DNA from: Neopestalotiopsis rosae
Lineage: Eukaryota; Ascomycota; Sordariomycetes; Amphisphaeriales; Sporocadaceae
Length of the DNA stretch: 64,000 nt
Assembly: GCA_023078685.1 (NCBI GenBank)
Contig: JALGAS010000004.1
Coordinates: 620,001 to 684,000, forward strand
Direction of reading: 5' to 3'
Shown here: positions 21,021 to 33,704 of the stretch, piece by piece
Numbering within the stretch: the first letter of the stretch is position 1
Layout: each line of letters opens with the position of its first letter
Notes under the pieces: generated by a model
Databases searched by the model: none
The model's input: only the letters and a program-made list of their open reading frames with translations
Told to the model about the DNA's origin: nothing
Translations under genes and position numbers: made by a program

Positions 21021-23046
21021 TTAGGGGCCGGTACCTGCGCCGATGCGTGCCCAAATCATCTCGAGCTGTCTCTCACACCAAGTATCAAGCCAAATGATAC
21101 ACCTAAGCCTCCTTGTCAATATTTCAAGGTCCAGAATCCCCCGACTGGAACAGTATCTCTTGAAACAGCCGAGGAAAAAGCCCCGGGAGTCCACCACCGC
21201 CCCAAAATTGTCCCGCGAATGAGAAGGTGGCACCTGGACACAGGATCCTATAAACAGGATCCATAAGAGCACATCTTCGTGGAGTTCGTCATGGGTTTCG
21301 TTCCTCAACGAGCCCGGCGTACTGTCAGAGGGAGAGCTGTAATATCCTCCGTTTCCTGCCTGCCATTCTTGCATCGTTGATACGCCAAGGGCTGCGACGT
21401 TTCCATGGCTCCTCTGGTCGGATGACTCTGCCAACGACGCGTCCACGAATAGGCCGAGCCCAGCAACGATGCCATACAGACTGCTCATCAATGTTTCGAC
21501 GAGATATCTATGGCTCGGTGCTTGTGGAGGTTGTGCTCGCAACGCCATATGCAGGTACAGATGGCTTGCATACACCAGTGCCTCAGACAGGTCCACTGCC
21601 TTGGTGTTTGCCATGGCAAAATGACTGTCGCCTACCTCAACTGGCGAGACGAGTGAAATGCTGCGGCTGCGAGACCGAATCATTTCCTCCAAGTTGCACA
21701 GCCTGTACTCGACCATGTATACACTGTCGCTGATTCGCCCCCTCTTCGATTTGAGGCTTTCCAGCTTGTCGAACTCGAAGGTGTTTACCGCTTGTGTTGT
21801 CGAATACAGCAGCTCAAACAATTCTGTTACTTCACGGTCGCGAAGAACAAGGCCGCCATCTTGATGACTTGATGCGAAGGCATTAATCATCATGGACCGC
21901 GACATGAAACGATTGCTCGTGTCGAGGGCTGGTTCCAACGTCGGGATGAAAGGAAATAATAGCGAGGTTTGGGAAGCGGTTGCGTAAGCAAAGTCGGCCC
22001 ACGCCAATGCGCGCTGTAGGAGAAGACTGTGCCCAAAAACTTCAATGCCACCACGCATCTCCACCATCTTTATCAATCCCCTCAGATGTGCCGCCGCTGC
22101 AGGAAGTGAGCCAATAAAGGCTTCGACATGAACCAGCAGAGCTACGGATACGATCACTGCATCAGAAACCGCGGCGTCACCCTTCCCCTCGAATACGAGT
22201 CGTTTGTTGATAGACTTGATGGTTTCATATCGATGGAAGTCTATAGTCGTCATATCGTCCCAGTCGACCAAAGCGCAGTGCATCGCCGCTACCAGGCCCA
22301 TGAATCCGTGGGTCATAGCTGGGTCGATGGTTATCTTCGAAATCGTGAGCCATGACGGAAGGATGTGCCCCGATGCAGAAACTTACAAAATCGAACCAAT
22401 CTCCTTCTGGATTCATGGCGTGACCGAGCGCAAGAAAACTGGAATGATAAGTCTTGAAGTACTCTGGCGTATCATCTTGAGCAAGTTGCGGCACAAGCTT
22501 GTCCTGTACCGATAGACAGATGATTGTCATCCACCTGAACAACCTTTCTGTCAGTGACGTTGTTCGGATCGGCAAAACAGAGAATGCAGGCAGATGAGAC
22601 GCCACAATGAGGCCGAGTCCATTGTCATATGCCATGTCGCTTTGATAGTCATCCTGCCTCGGTTCAATCTTGATCTCCCGGATGATTTCATCGTAAGTGA
22701 TCCCTTCAGCATCCGTCGACGCTGGGCTAGCTGACGGCAGGATATTTTGCGAATGCGTCGACGAAGTGTCGCTAGGACTTGCCTCGCTTCGAGGAGAAGC
22801 TGATTTTGGTGGGGTATATCTATTGGAAGACGCTGTAGGCTTCGTGTTCAGCCGAAACTTGGAAACCCGTTCTTTCTGAGAAGCTCTCTTTGGCGCTGCA
22901 GACTGTCTGGACGAAGGTTCGTTGGGCAACTTTTGGCGCCTTGCGTGTGACCGTACTCTTTTCCTCGTCTCATCATCCCGTTTGATCGTATTCACCGAGG
23001 TGATGAACTGAAAACCAGTAACTCCCATGGCTGTCGGCGAGGTCAT
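21021..23046 (-). CDS. fungal-specific transcription-factor-like protein (Fungal_trans_2 / DUF3468 type), 657 aa
   Basis: Exons 23046-22387 and 22334-21021 join in phase through a 52-base intron (GTAAGT..GAAG). The N-terminus has the FQFI...RDDETRKRVRSHA pattern seen at the head of many fungal regulators that lack a zinc cluster, followed by a Lys/Arg-rich and Ser/Pro-rich region (about 25-105). From about residue 150 the sequence is helical and resembles the regulatory region of fungal Zn2Cys6 proteins (for example the HGFMGLVAAMHC and AAAAHLRGLIKMVEMRGG segments). I see no Cys6 zinc cluster in any upstream frame, so DNA binding is not shown. It may be a regulator that lost or never had the cluster. 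Function and targets are unknown. Confidence 0.7.
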
Positions 23047-26000
23047 CGTTGCTTGTCACACATGGCATCGAGTCTTGGTCGATGAAAATTCGAGATGGCC
23101 TGATCTGCCTCCCCACATACAAAGGCGCTGGTCGAGGATATTTGAAGGTACCGGAAATAGAATGAGTCTTCAGATGACAGAAGGACGCTGGGACACCCAA
23201 GGGTCTCTTATTGGTTATCTATGGCCTAGCCATCACGGGGAGGCACCGCCTCAATTAAGTATGCATGCTGAGCTTGAAAGTTGCATTGGACGGCAATGCA
23301 AGGATCGCCACGACCACTTTTCTTTCGCTGCTACGCACCCGCACTATTGCGCACAAGTCTGGTCACATCCGGCCTGCCGAACACACCCATCAGGAAAGCA
23401 ATAAGACCTAGTCGACCCTGGCCTACCTGGGCGAGCTGGGTTGTCTGGGTTGGGGTCTGGCAGATCGCCTATGTCAGCACTTAGGTGGATGCCCCTAGCG
23501 GACTGATCCAGTGATCCCCCCCACTAACGGGCGGCAGCAACACCCCGAGCAGAACGGCTTAAAGTATTTTGACAGGGCTTACCTAGCAGCTACTCCCGCT
23601 TCATTACATAGTCGTATCTGATCTGGCCGCCCGCATCAGATGGTCATTGACCCAGAACTCGACTGCACAAATCGTTTCGCCTAATCTTTCCTGCGGCCAC
23701 TTATCCAGGTGCCTGGTGCCTACAGAAGTTTCTGTAGAATCAACTTGGTCAGGCTGGGCACTCTGCTGGCGGATTGCTTGATGGCCATGTCCGACCTCAA
23801 ATCCACAGGTCGCTCTTGGTGAAAAATGTCCTAATGCAAGCAAGGTTCTACCTCCTGGCGGCGTGTCCGGACCAATTGGCAGGCGACGGAATCCTTCCAA
23901 CGGCCATGCCTAGTAGCGCTCTTGGTCTTTTACTGCATTTCGCAGCAAGAGGAAGAGGACCATGTTCTGGTCCGACTTGCAGTAAAATGTTTCGTTTCAA
24001 TTATTGAAGAGAAACAGCAAAGAAGCAATTCACACAGCAGTTGCAGCCGAGTTCGTTTGAACTCTATGAACAAGACAGGCATCAACGTGCAAGGATCCGA
24101 TCTTCAGCTAACTCAATACACGCAAATCTCATTATCCGTTTTAGGCAATATTGATTTTTCGGCCCAGCTCACGCCCGGGACGCTAACTGCATCGCCACAG
24201 GCCCGTAGCATCGCCAACTCGACAACTTACTTCGCGCGCGATACGGCGGCTATCGCTACGGCTGACATAAAATCTCCGAATTCCAGGATCAACAGGTTTG
24301 TAATCGTTTGACAATGCGGGCGTTTCTTTGTTTAACTCTACAATGATGTGCCCCTTGCATAATATGGGGTCTCTTTTGATGGTGACCCTGGCGAGCCTGG
24401 TAGAGAGGAAGTGGTCTCACCGAGCATGTGAAAGACCACCCCCATCATTGAAGTAACAACACCTAAGATCATAGTCCGTACGAATGACGACACAATCACA
24501 ACGATTTCAAAGACCGTTTTCTCTCTCTTGACAACTCAAATCAAGCAAACATAGACATTGCATATCTTAACGAATGTCGCGGATCTGGAGAACTCCGTGG
24601 TGGCAAGGCCATGGTGTCTATATTTAAATGACATGATTGCAATCCTCCGGAGCAGGCAAAGGAGGCTATGCCTCTTCCCTACATCAACTAAACATTGAAC
24701 TTGCACACCAGCATGTTTCAAGACATGGAGGTGTAGGGTGTAGGACCCCTTACAACATTACAACACTACGGCTACCGGGCAGCGGCCAAGAGAACTCGAA
24801 ACGACATGATGGCTGCATTGTGCAGCTCATGCGTATCGTGCAGCGATATTGCTGTATGGCTCAAGCTCGGTCAGGCCTTGGGATCCTCAACGGCGCCAAC
24901 CGTTGCCGTCACTAACGACAGTCTCACAACCGCTGTAGGTGGCGTCTGCCTGCTCCTCGATACCTGTCAATACGCTTGTTCCGTCGGCTGCGTCCGCAAG
25001 GAGTGATCATAAAATGCATGGCAGGTTAGGCGCATGAACGACGATCTCCTAGGTTAAAATCCTATTACACACGTACTGCAGCAACGGCACTGTAACGTTC
25101 CTTAGCATGTCTGCAATCATTCCACCCGCGAGGTTGCCTTGGATGTCACCGAAGAAGAATTGTCACCATCTCCTCATAGGTCAAGGGCCACAGATGAGCG
25201 TGTCTAGATGGCTGCATCACGAGGCTGGAGATAAAGCCTCCTTTGACCATGGGAAAAGCGTAATGGGCAGGTGTTCATACTGCCAGACATGGTCTACGGA
25301 CTAGCAGTGGGTGTTGACTGCAAACTTTGGAGGTTGCTTGGTGGGACCTACCGTCTTCCATGCAGATAGTGCTGACAGGAATTAAGATTCTGTGCCCTTG
25401 ACCCGCAGCCAGACAGATCACTCGCGGAGCACGATGCAGACTGTGCTCTCGTTGAGGAGTCACTCCTGAAACATTTGGACTCGGCAGACGACATGCTCCT
25501 CCGGACACGCCTAGACGGCAACTGGACGTTTATCGAAACCACGATGTAGTAAGCACCTTACCTGCGGATACTGAGCTACACTCGACTGCCCTTCTCTTTT
25601 GATTCCCCATCACGATGGATTTGATTCAAACCGTCCAGGGATCCTTTCAAGACTCCCCAAGATTATCGGCCTCGTCGAAGTTCTCGTCTATGTCATGGTT
25701 CTGGCCTCTGCGTGGACCCAGAGAAAATGGGGCAACCGGCTGCATTTGAACCTGGTTATGGGTCTTCGCATAATGCCCAATCACTGAGACTTTGAGGTTG
25801 TGGGGTATGGCACACGATCATATGGAGATTTCTTGCCTTGACCAGAGCCTCCTATCGAAGGAGTCATGTTCGGTATGTCAAGCCTCCCGCACAACAGTGG
25901 GCCACCCATCCCACTTACGCACCATTATCGAACCTGGTTACTCGACTGTCAAAATCCCAATTGGAATCAATACACGCCACATGATCGAAGTGGCTGTGTG

Positions 26001-26978
26001 CGTAGAATCATATCTACTGTAGGAAATCTTCATTGTTGGAGACACATTCACCACAGTGGACAGTGGCCGCCATCCAGTGCACGAGCCATTCATTTGATCC
26101 TGTGATATGCGGCCGCCTGCATCTGCATGACCCCCGAATGACGCGAAGTGTTTCTATCTTTACTTGCAGTCCTAGCCAGTGATTTGAGCAGATCCCAACG
26201 TTGACTTGTATTCTTGCAAAGAAGGGACTATTTTGTGGAGAGCCGCTGCAAGCCTCTCTCAAAAGGTTGACCGAACTTCACCTGCCTTGGCGTGCAGAGA
26301 AGCTAAATGATATTGACCTTCCGTCTTGTGTCAGTTCTCTCAAGGCTCTGTCAAGACGACTAGTGACATCCTCGTCACTCATCTAGACCCTGGTTTCACA
26401 AGGGTTTGGCCAGTCTCTGATATCGTTGCCGGGAGATGGGTATCTGTTGGACAGAGTCTTGCACCCATGTGCTTGGCTAGGCTACCTGCTTGCGCGCCCT
26501 GCATGTCTCACCAGATCTGTTGCGTTCAATAGGACTCATGGAAAATTCAGACGTCGAGTGGAGAAGGAGAATCAGACATGTGACAGAACTTGGGCGGAAT
26601 GCCGTTACTTGAAGATTAAATGACATGTTGAATGATCAGCATCTTGGATAGAGGGCCGAGCCTTTAAAGGGAGTAGATCGGAGAAAACCAACCATGCGAT
26701 AGTCTAAAGCAAAGAAAAAGAAAGACACGGCCCAGCAGTACACGAACATGTAGCCTTGGAGTGGCATTTCCAGCTTTCGATACCGAAGCACTCCTCAATA
26801 GCACCGAAAAGCATGCTTTACAATCTTGAGTGTACAGTCTGATCTAATGCAGTATTAAGGCCAATGCAGTATTAAGGCCATTTCTCCCATGTAGACTGAT
26901 TTGTCTCTGCTCGGAGAATTCTCCGATCAACAAAAGATCACGCCCAGAATATGAACCCAGTAGACGAGGTGCGATCAT
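23047..26978. other. gene-poor 3.9-kb region
   Basis: No convincing gene on either strand. The longest frames are under 130 codons and lack splice-supported extension. A direct duplication of the 17-mer AATGCAGTATTAAGGCC lies at about 26846-26879. The left end holds the promoter of the transcription-factor-like gene. The rest may be degenerate sequence, but I could not recognise a parent gene or element. Confidence 0.4.
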
Positions 26979-28149
26979 CTAGTACCAGGTTGGGGTCCCA
27001 TCTGCCCAGTGCCGTAACACTGCAAGGCCAAGAGTCAGCACTTTGTTCACCCAAACGGACAAGTAAGCAATGGGCCAGCTTTTGTCAAGTGTCAATATCT
27101 TGGAACTCAATATTGCAAGTGCAGAATATTGTAGAATGACGACATTTACCCTCTTTTTCTCTACCTTGTTCTCCCTTTTTCGCGTCTTCGTCACGGAAAG
27201 AACCCAGAGGAATGTATAGGGTAGAGAGTAGATGACAAAAGAAACGTTGGACTTACTGCTTTCAATGGCTTGCATCCATTCCCACTCAAAGCAAGCCCCG
27301 AGCTGGTCGGCTTCTTCTTGCGACGGGTCGCGACCTCCCCACATTTCCCTCTTCCACGCCTCGACGTTGGAGTAGTGCGGAATGAGACCACTACGAGGTG
27401 GTCACGGATGTTAGTAATGTCTACTTTGACAGATTCTGGCTCATATTTCATTGGAGAGCTTGGCCGGACCTCAAGCAAAGATGACATGGCATTGTGGGTT
27501 AAGCTTGAAAGAAGAGAAGGCAGGAACGGGCAAGAAGTCAGGCAGTGCTTGGAGCGGGAGAGACGAGGCGGAAGGGAAAAAGAGCGTTAGCGAAAGAAGA
27601 CTCACTCATCCCGAATTTTGATCAAACACAACCACGCCATGTTCCAGCTGCGGTTGGAGCCCGGGTCGCTGCGCACGCGGCGCACGGCCTCGGCGACCAC
27701 GTCGGCGCTCATGGGGTAGTTGGGCGTGAGCCCGCGCAGCTCGACGAGGAACTGGTTGCCGACGTAGTAGGACCACGCCGCCGTCATGGGCGCCTGGAAG
27801 GCGGCGGCGTCTTCTTCGGTCTCGCAGGCCGCGGCTACCTTTTCGATGCGCCTCAGCTCCGTGAGGGTGTTGACGCGGTGGGTGCGCAGGGACTCGATGA
27901 GCTGGGCATTGGATTGCTGTGGTGAGAGCACAGGAGTTGGTTAGCATTTTGTGAAAGATGTCAGAGTGGAACTCGAGGGGTTTGTGAGATGATATGAGGC
28001 TTTTATCGATGCGATTGAGTGTAAAGAAAAGACGACGACACTGCTCTTGGGTGTTCAAGAAGAGAGGTCAGAAGATGGAAAACAGTACACACCTGGCCCG
28101 ATCGGCTCTTCTTGCCGCTGTGAGAACTCCTGCCCGACCTTGAAGACAT
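26979..28149 (-). CDS. four-exon orphan protein, 180 aa
   Basis: Exons 28149-28093, 27916-27606, 27390-27257 and 27019-26979 keep one frame (donors GTGTGT, GTGAGT, GTAAGT; acceptors CCACAG, CGTAG, TTGCAG), which is good evidence of a real gene. The first 19 residues are Ser/Arg/Gly/Lys-rich (MSSRSGRSSHSGKKSRSGQ). The core is helical and Trp-rich (AAWSYYVGNQ, RSWNMAWL, VEAWKREMWGG, CFEWEWMQAI), and the last exon codes only 13 residues. No signal peptide or membrane helix. I do not recognise the family. Third codon positions of exon 2 are very GC-rich, unlike the flanking 4 kb, consistent with translation. Confidence 0.65.
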
Positions 28150-30639
28150 ATTTCTCTCAGTATATATTGACTGCTGACTTTGAGGATAAGGATTGATCAC
28201 GAAGTGAAACTTGTAAGTGATGTTGAAATGACTTCGGAGCTTGGGGATATGTGCTGTCTGATATTTATATTGAGGAATGCTTTGCTTATGAATGACTTTG
28301 AAGGAAGTCGAGTTATAACAGTCGAGAACTTGAACCTACTCGACGGTGTCTTGGTTTAGGTGTTGGGTTGGTAGCTGTTGTCGTGTTTGTAGTTGAAATG
28401 TTTGCCATATTGGAGCATTTTATCAAAGAATCCGCGGCACTGCGATTCGTTCTAGGCTTGATTGGATTTACAGAAATTTGCTGTTCACATAACGTCTTGT
28501 CACAACTTCTCTCTACTTGATTGCTGACAGGAATACAGGAGATCATTTGATATGTTCTGCAGGAAAGTCACTGGAAGCTTGTAGGATTTCAAGATATGAA
28601 GCAGTTTCTGCAGTGTTTGCAGGAGACCGATTTCCATAAACGGTGAAGAAGCAGTGACTAGGCAGCACATACACTAATGGTTTAAGTACATGATCATATG
28701 GCTCCAGGAAGTACAGCCTAATCTAGGCAGCGCCTCTTGACGTCGTGAGTACCTTGTTGAGATAGCGAAAAGGTATCATGACTTCAGCATGATATGTTTT
28801 AGTATACACATTGAAGATGAAGCAACATGAAGAGGTTGGGATTGTGATTCTGTGCTGAGCAGTGGCAGCAGAAGGATGTGATCCGATCAGTGACACTGAA
28901 TGATTTGCATCACAGCCATCATTTCACTATTCCAACGCAACCCCAGTCACGGCGTTGAGGCTTGGACCGCTACTGGAAGAGAACCATGTCAATCTGAACA
29001 GGTGATATCGCAGCCATGTCCACGGTTCTAGAGCTTATCAGCCGACATCGTCATGTTCATTGGATGAATCGTCACGGAGATTAAGGATGTTGCATTCAGT
29101 CTCCATGCCTGATTCAAATACAATATGTATAAGAGACGAGAACTCTCCACTAGACAGAATTGAAGTCGCGGAGTTAGGCATCGTGAGATTTTAGTAAGGA
29201 ATAAGCAATAGGGCTGTGCCGTTCTGTCGGAGTCGTTGAGACGCCACTAAGATAGAAACCCTGTAGCCATTCGATCAATTGATTACTGATAGAGTTGTTG
29301 AAGCTTTTGAAGACAGAAAGTTATGCTTGCGCCGTGTGATTTCTTGCCACATGACAGATTCATCATGTTAAATCATCATATCATAATGACAGCCCCATTC
29401 TTTAGTGAAATGCCCTATAGCAGTGCTGCAAAACCCATATCATAGGTCGGTTAAAGCAACAGTTGGGATGCATACTTACTTTGTGATTCAGAGTATCTAA
29501 GCCACGATGAAGCGAAATGAATTCATGGCGTTTTCCCGCCGTGATCGGGCTCCGGGACGATTATGGTCAAACGTCAGCCATTCATACTATGCAATCCTAT
29601 CACCGGTAAGTGCCGCTTCGATCCTAGCAGGTGGTCAGGGCGCCCATTCTGCCTAAAGTGTGCGTCACACATGGGCGCATGCAGCCGTCTTGTATTGCCG
29701 CTATTGACCTGTATCGAAAGGGAGGCCGATGCCCATGCCGAAATCATGGAAATTGCAGTAATATGCTAACAGGCGCGTCTCTACGGAAAGAGATTTGATT
29801 ACCATGGGTAAGGTGAATCTGCCCGCCCCCACGATTTGGTTACGTGGGTTTGCGTGCCTAGAGTTTGTATGGCGGCAGGCTTGGCCAAAATATTGCCAAT
29901 CAAAGCAAGTTTGGCCCAGTCTATCCACGCGACACCGGTCGATCGATCTGACGCAACCCTTGGGTTTTGATTCGGAAGACCCATGCAACTCGATGAGATG
30001 CCTAGATCCTGCCTTGAGCGCGAGGGAACCAGTAATCGTGGCTATCACGGATCCCTCTCGGTAATAGCAATGTAGGGCTGAACGCCAAGACTTGCACATT
30101 CCGACTTGAGTTTAACAGCAAAGCCCATATGCGGCACACGTAAACCGCGATGAAGTCCACGGCGTGCCATGATGAAAAGGCGGAGCGCCAAGGTTTGGCA
30201 AACAGGGAAACTCCGCCATGCCGTTGAAACGATCCTTGTATAAAGTTCAATGTAAGACTTACAGATTGGCAACTCTAAGACGTTCCTCTCATCAAGGGAA
30301 TCCTTGTATAGATGCAATGAGGATAATAGGACCGGGCTGTATCGACGATCTTGAACCCACAGTTTGTTTCTTACGACCACTTTCAAAATTGATGCTGAAA
30401 TGAAAACCGCTTGTCGGTGAAATAGAGGATGAGTCGTGGCTGTTCCAGCCACGGAAGTCCGGGACCTTTGCCAGTGAGGCCATTCGACGGCACAATTTGA
30501 ATGTGGTGGCAAAATCTAGTCTAATTTGAATTCATATTTTGTTCTACTAGTCATCAAGAATCTGTTCTAGAAAGACACTGCGCAGGGCTCATCTAGCGGA
30601 ACTCAGCATGATCGCCCATCATTACGATTTTGATGGATA
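28150..30639. other. gene-poor 2.5-kb region
   Basis: No supported gene. The right-hand frames around 29560-30500 on both strands overlap each other without splice support or motif. The left 300 bases should be the promoter of the four-exon orphan. Confidence 0.4.
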
Positions 30640-32456
30640 TCACCGAGCTTCCTCATCTTCCGAGTGATCGTCTTCCTCTTCATATCCGTCGTCGGTACTT
30701 TCCAACCCTTCAGCATGGATGGCATAACTGCCTAGCCAGCCGGCGAGTGAAATTCCTGCAAAGAGGCCCCATGCCAATGCCTCGCCTTTGGGCTGTACAT
30801 TGATGGAGAGTGAAAACAAACTACCCGAGACAAAAGGTCCGAAGCTTCGACCAGCGGCCGACAGGGTCTGCGCGATGCCCTGCAGCGTGCCCAGACTGGC
30901 ATGAGAAGGGGCAGAATTAGTGATCTACCGAGGGTCAGCAACATGGTCTCCAAAGAGATGCACGAATATCCGAATATGTGAAAGCTTACCAATAACATGA
31001 CACTGGACAATCCTCCAACGGCACAGATGTTCTTGATGACCAAAATGAAGCCCATTTCCACATACAACCAGATCTTGCTGTCTCCGAAGCCAAACGGAGG
31101 CGAAGACTCGCGATATCCAACCCAGGGCATGAGTGCCATACTGATGGCAAATCCTAGCAAGGAACCTCGATAGGTGCCCAGATTTCCCAACTTGGCCTTG
31201 ATTGGTCTGAATGCGAACAACTGGAACAAAATTGTAAAGATACCGGCGACGGAAAGTGACACGCCAATGACATCGGCATGCAGGCCTCTGCCAGTCGGGG
31301 GTTTACCGGACGCAAACAGCGGGTACAAACTGCTGAATGAAATGTTGGAGACTTGGAACACAAGGTATGTGATCAGTAAGAGTACCGTGGTGCGGTTGGA
31401 TAATTGTCGCCATGTCGCCGGATCCGATGGTCCTTTGGCGTCGTCGTCGTCATCGGCTTCGTCTGAGCTGAGCAAGCCGCTCTGCTCATCTGTCCCATCT
31501 GAAGCCCTCCCATTTTGACCCTCTGAAGACGAGTTGTCCAAAGAGTGCTTCAGCTTGTTTTTCGTTCTCTTCATGCAACAGCACAGCCATTGCAATTTCC
31601 CTTGCCAATCGGGTGTTGCTCCGGGCTCCTCAAGCGTCTCCTTGAACCAAAAGAACAGGACGATGACGCTGAGAGCCAGCAGAGATGCCCCCATGATGTT
31701 TGGTGCCAGGAATGGGTACTTGTCGCCGGCCACCTTGCCAACGAGCAGCCCACCGAGCGCAGGTCCAGTGATGCTGCCAAGACTGTAGACCACGGGCAGC
31801 CATGTAAAGGCCTTGCTCTGATTGCTTCGATCCGTCAGTTCGCCCAGGCAGGTGGGTACGACAGCGGCATTGCCGTTCAACAATCCCATGGCCACGTGCA
31901 CCAGGACGATATGCCAGTAGCGCGTGCAAAAGCCAAAGAGCATGAAACATCCGCACAACATTGTCGTCCCCATGAGCATGACTGGTTTCCTTCCTATTAT
32001 ATCCGACAGGTAACCCCATAGTAAATTTGTGGTGAGTTGTGCGAGGGCAAACGAAGAGGCGAGCAATCCCACGTATACGCCCACTTTCTCAGTGCCCACA
32101 CCGGGGAACGATGCCACCATGGCTGGCAGGTACGGCGATATCGAGTTGAGGGCCGTCTGCTCGGCCAGCGACAGAAGGGCAAGAAGAGCCAGTTGCGAGA
32201 TGGGCAGAGGCGTCGCGGAATGGTGGTGTGCATCGGTGTCGAGAGAGGTGGACGAGGACGAGTTGGATTCGCGGCCTCGCTGGCCCGCGGTCTTGGGAGG
32301 TGGTGTCGGGAACGTGTGGTAGTGCTGGGTCGTCGACTGCCGCCGCAAGGTTCCAGACTTGCGCAGCGTGGACCGCAGTGTTGGCAACGGCGATCCGGCG
32401 CGGAAAGATCCTCGCGATGTGAGCCGGGCAGGCGGCCGAGCCCTTCGGTTCTCCAT
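30640..32456 (-). CDS. MFS transporter, DHA1-like (YCR023C-type), 583 aa
   Basis: Exons 32456-30990 and 30924-30640 join in phase 0 through a 64-base intron (GTAAGC..GGTAG). After a 90-residue Ser/Arg/Thr-rich cytosolic head, 12 membrane helices follow, with the MFS motif A as GYLSDIIGRKPVML between helices 2 and 3 and a long acidic, Ser-rich central loop containing DEADDDDD. The second exon supplies helices 11-12 (TNSAPSHASLGTLQGIAQTL and GLFAGISLAG) and an acidic C-terminus with EEEDDHSEDEE. Proteins of this branch are putative vacuolar or plasma-membrane drug or metabolite carriers; the substrate is unknown. The frame running past the donor to 30732 loses the helix pattern, supporting the splice. 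Confidence 0.87.
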
Positions 32457-33704
32457 GGTGTTTCTGAGTGTCGTCGTCGATTCGGCGGGGAACTGTCTCG
32501 CAGCTGCTCAGTCGGCGCGGGGGACTTGACGTCCGGGCGGAAACGTTCCAGAGGCAATTGGCCGCAGATCAAGTCGACATGTAAGTTGTTGAATTTCCTA
32601 CTCCCTAATCTGTTGTCGCCTGCAATTGCTCCCCGATTGGCGGCAGCGAAAATCGTCCGTGGGCGGAGTTTCGTTTCGTCCGCTGGTGGTTGGGTGTACG
32701 TCAGAGAACTAGCTAATGAGGGCGATTTAATGCTGGGACTGGAGCTCTACCGAGCTGTAACCAAAACGATGCCGTCACTAAATGATCGGCACTAGGTACC
32801 TAATGTATCTTAGATCTGTGACTGCGGGTCGCTGCTTTCCTAGGCGAAGCGAGCTAAAGTAGCAATGATTCGTGGCGCGCAAACAGTAACAGCTTTCTCC
32901 TCGATCTTAACGGAATCACAAAAGAAGAAGAAAAGGTGAAACGCAAGGAGGGCAAAGACATGAAAGATATAAACAAGAAAATAACAGGGAAGAAAAACTT
33001 CTCATCTACGCTCCATCTGCCCACTTTGAAGCAGGGCACTCCTGCCAGTAGCATGCGAGGTAATTCAGAGCAAAACGCATTGCTGGAGGCGGGGCTCAAG
33101 TCGCGTGGGACAAAGCGGAATGCTGATGACCTTTTCAAATTCGATTGCTTCTCTTTGGCTGCAAACATGATAGCTCCAGTGCCCTCTGCCCGCCCCGGCC
33201 GCCTAATGTTACTGTGGTGCGGGCTGGTCTGGTTACAGCGCCATGTCCGTCTGTTGTCCCGCCCTGCCTGCCTGCCAACATGGTACAGTACCCAGACTTT
33301 TTTGACAGGTCTGAGTCTGGCATCGCTAATCGCCGCACTATCACCGAGGTCTTGCGAGGTCGTGCGATTGGGGGATCTTTTGCTCCGGCATTGCAACCTT
33401 ATTATAGAGATGCATATTTCTGCCTATTTTCGTTCAGTTTTCGCATAATACTTTCGTACGCGCTCATACGGTATATACCGAACTTCACCATGGTCTCTCT
33501 AGTTCCAGTGTTTCCAAATTGATTGATTTTCCTTCCTTGTTTGCAGCCTTCGTAGAACGAACATGGAACAATCTACTTCTCGCTAGGCGTATCACACAAA
33601 ACCACGCGCGCAAAAGCACCAATAGCCTGCAATTTCAACTTAAATTATCACCGTCGAAGCTTTCCATTACAAACACGTGCTCATCATTTGCGGCGTCTTC
33701 AGTG
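32457..33704. other. intergenic region upstream of the DHA1 carrier
   Basis: No gene seen. Left part is leader and promoter of the minus-strand carrier. Right part lies downstream of the coiled-coil orphan. Confidence 0.45.

Noticed and set aside
24806..25006. 65-aa Cys-rich frame (8 Cys)
   Set aside because: No signal peptide, no conserved spacing that I recognise, and poor start context. Not enough for an effector call.
26846..26879. 17-base tandem duplication
   Set aside because: Two copies only; ordinary replication slippage.
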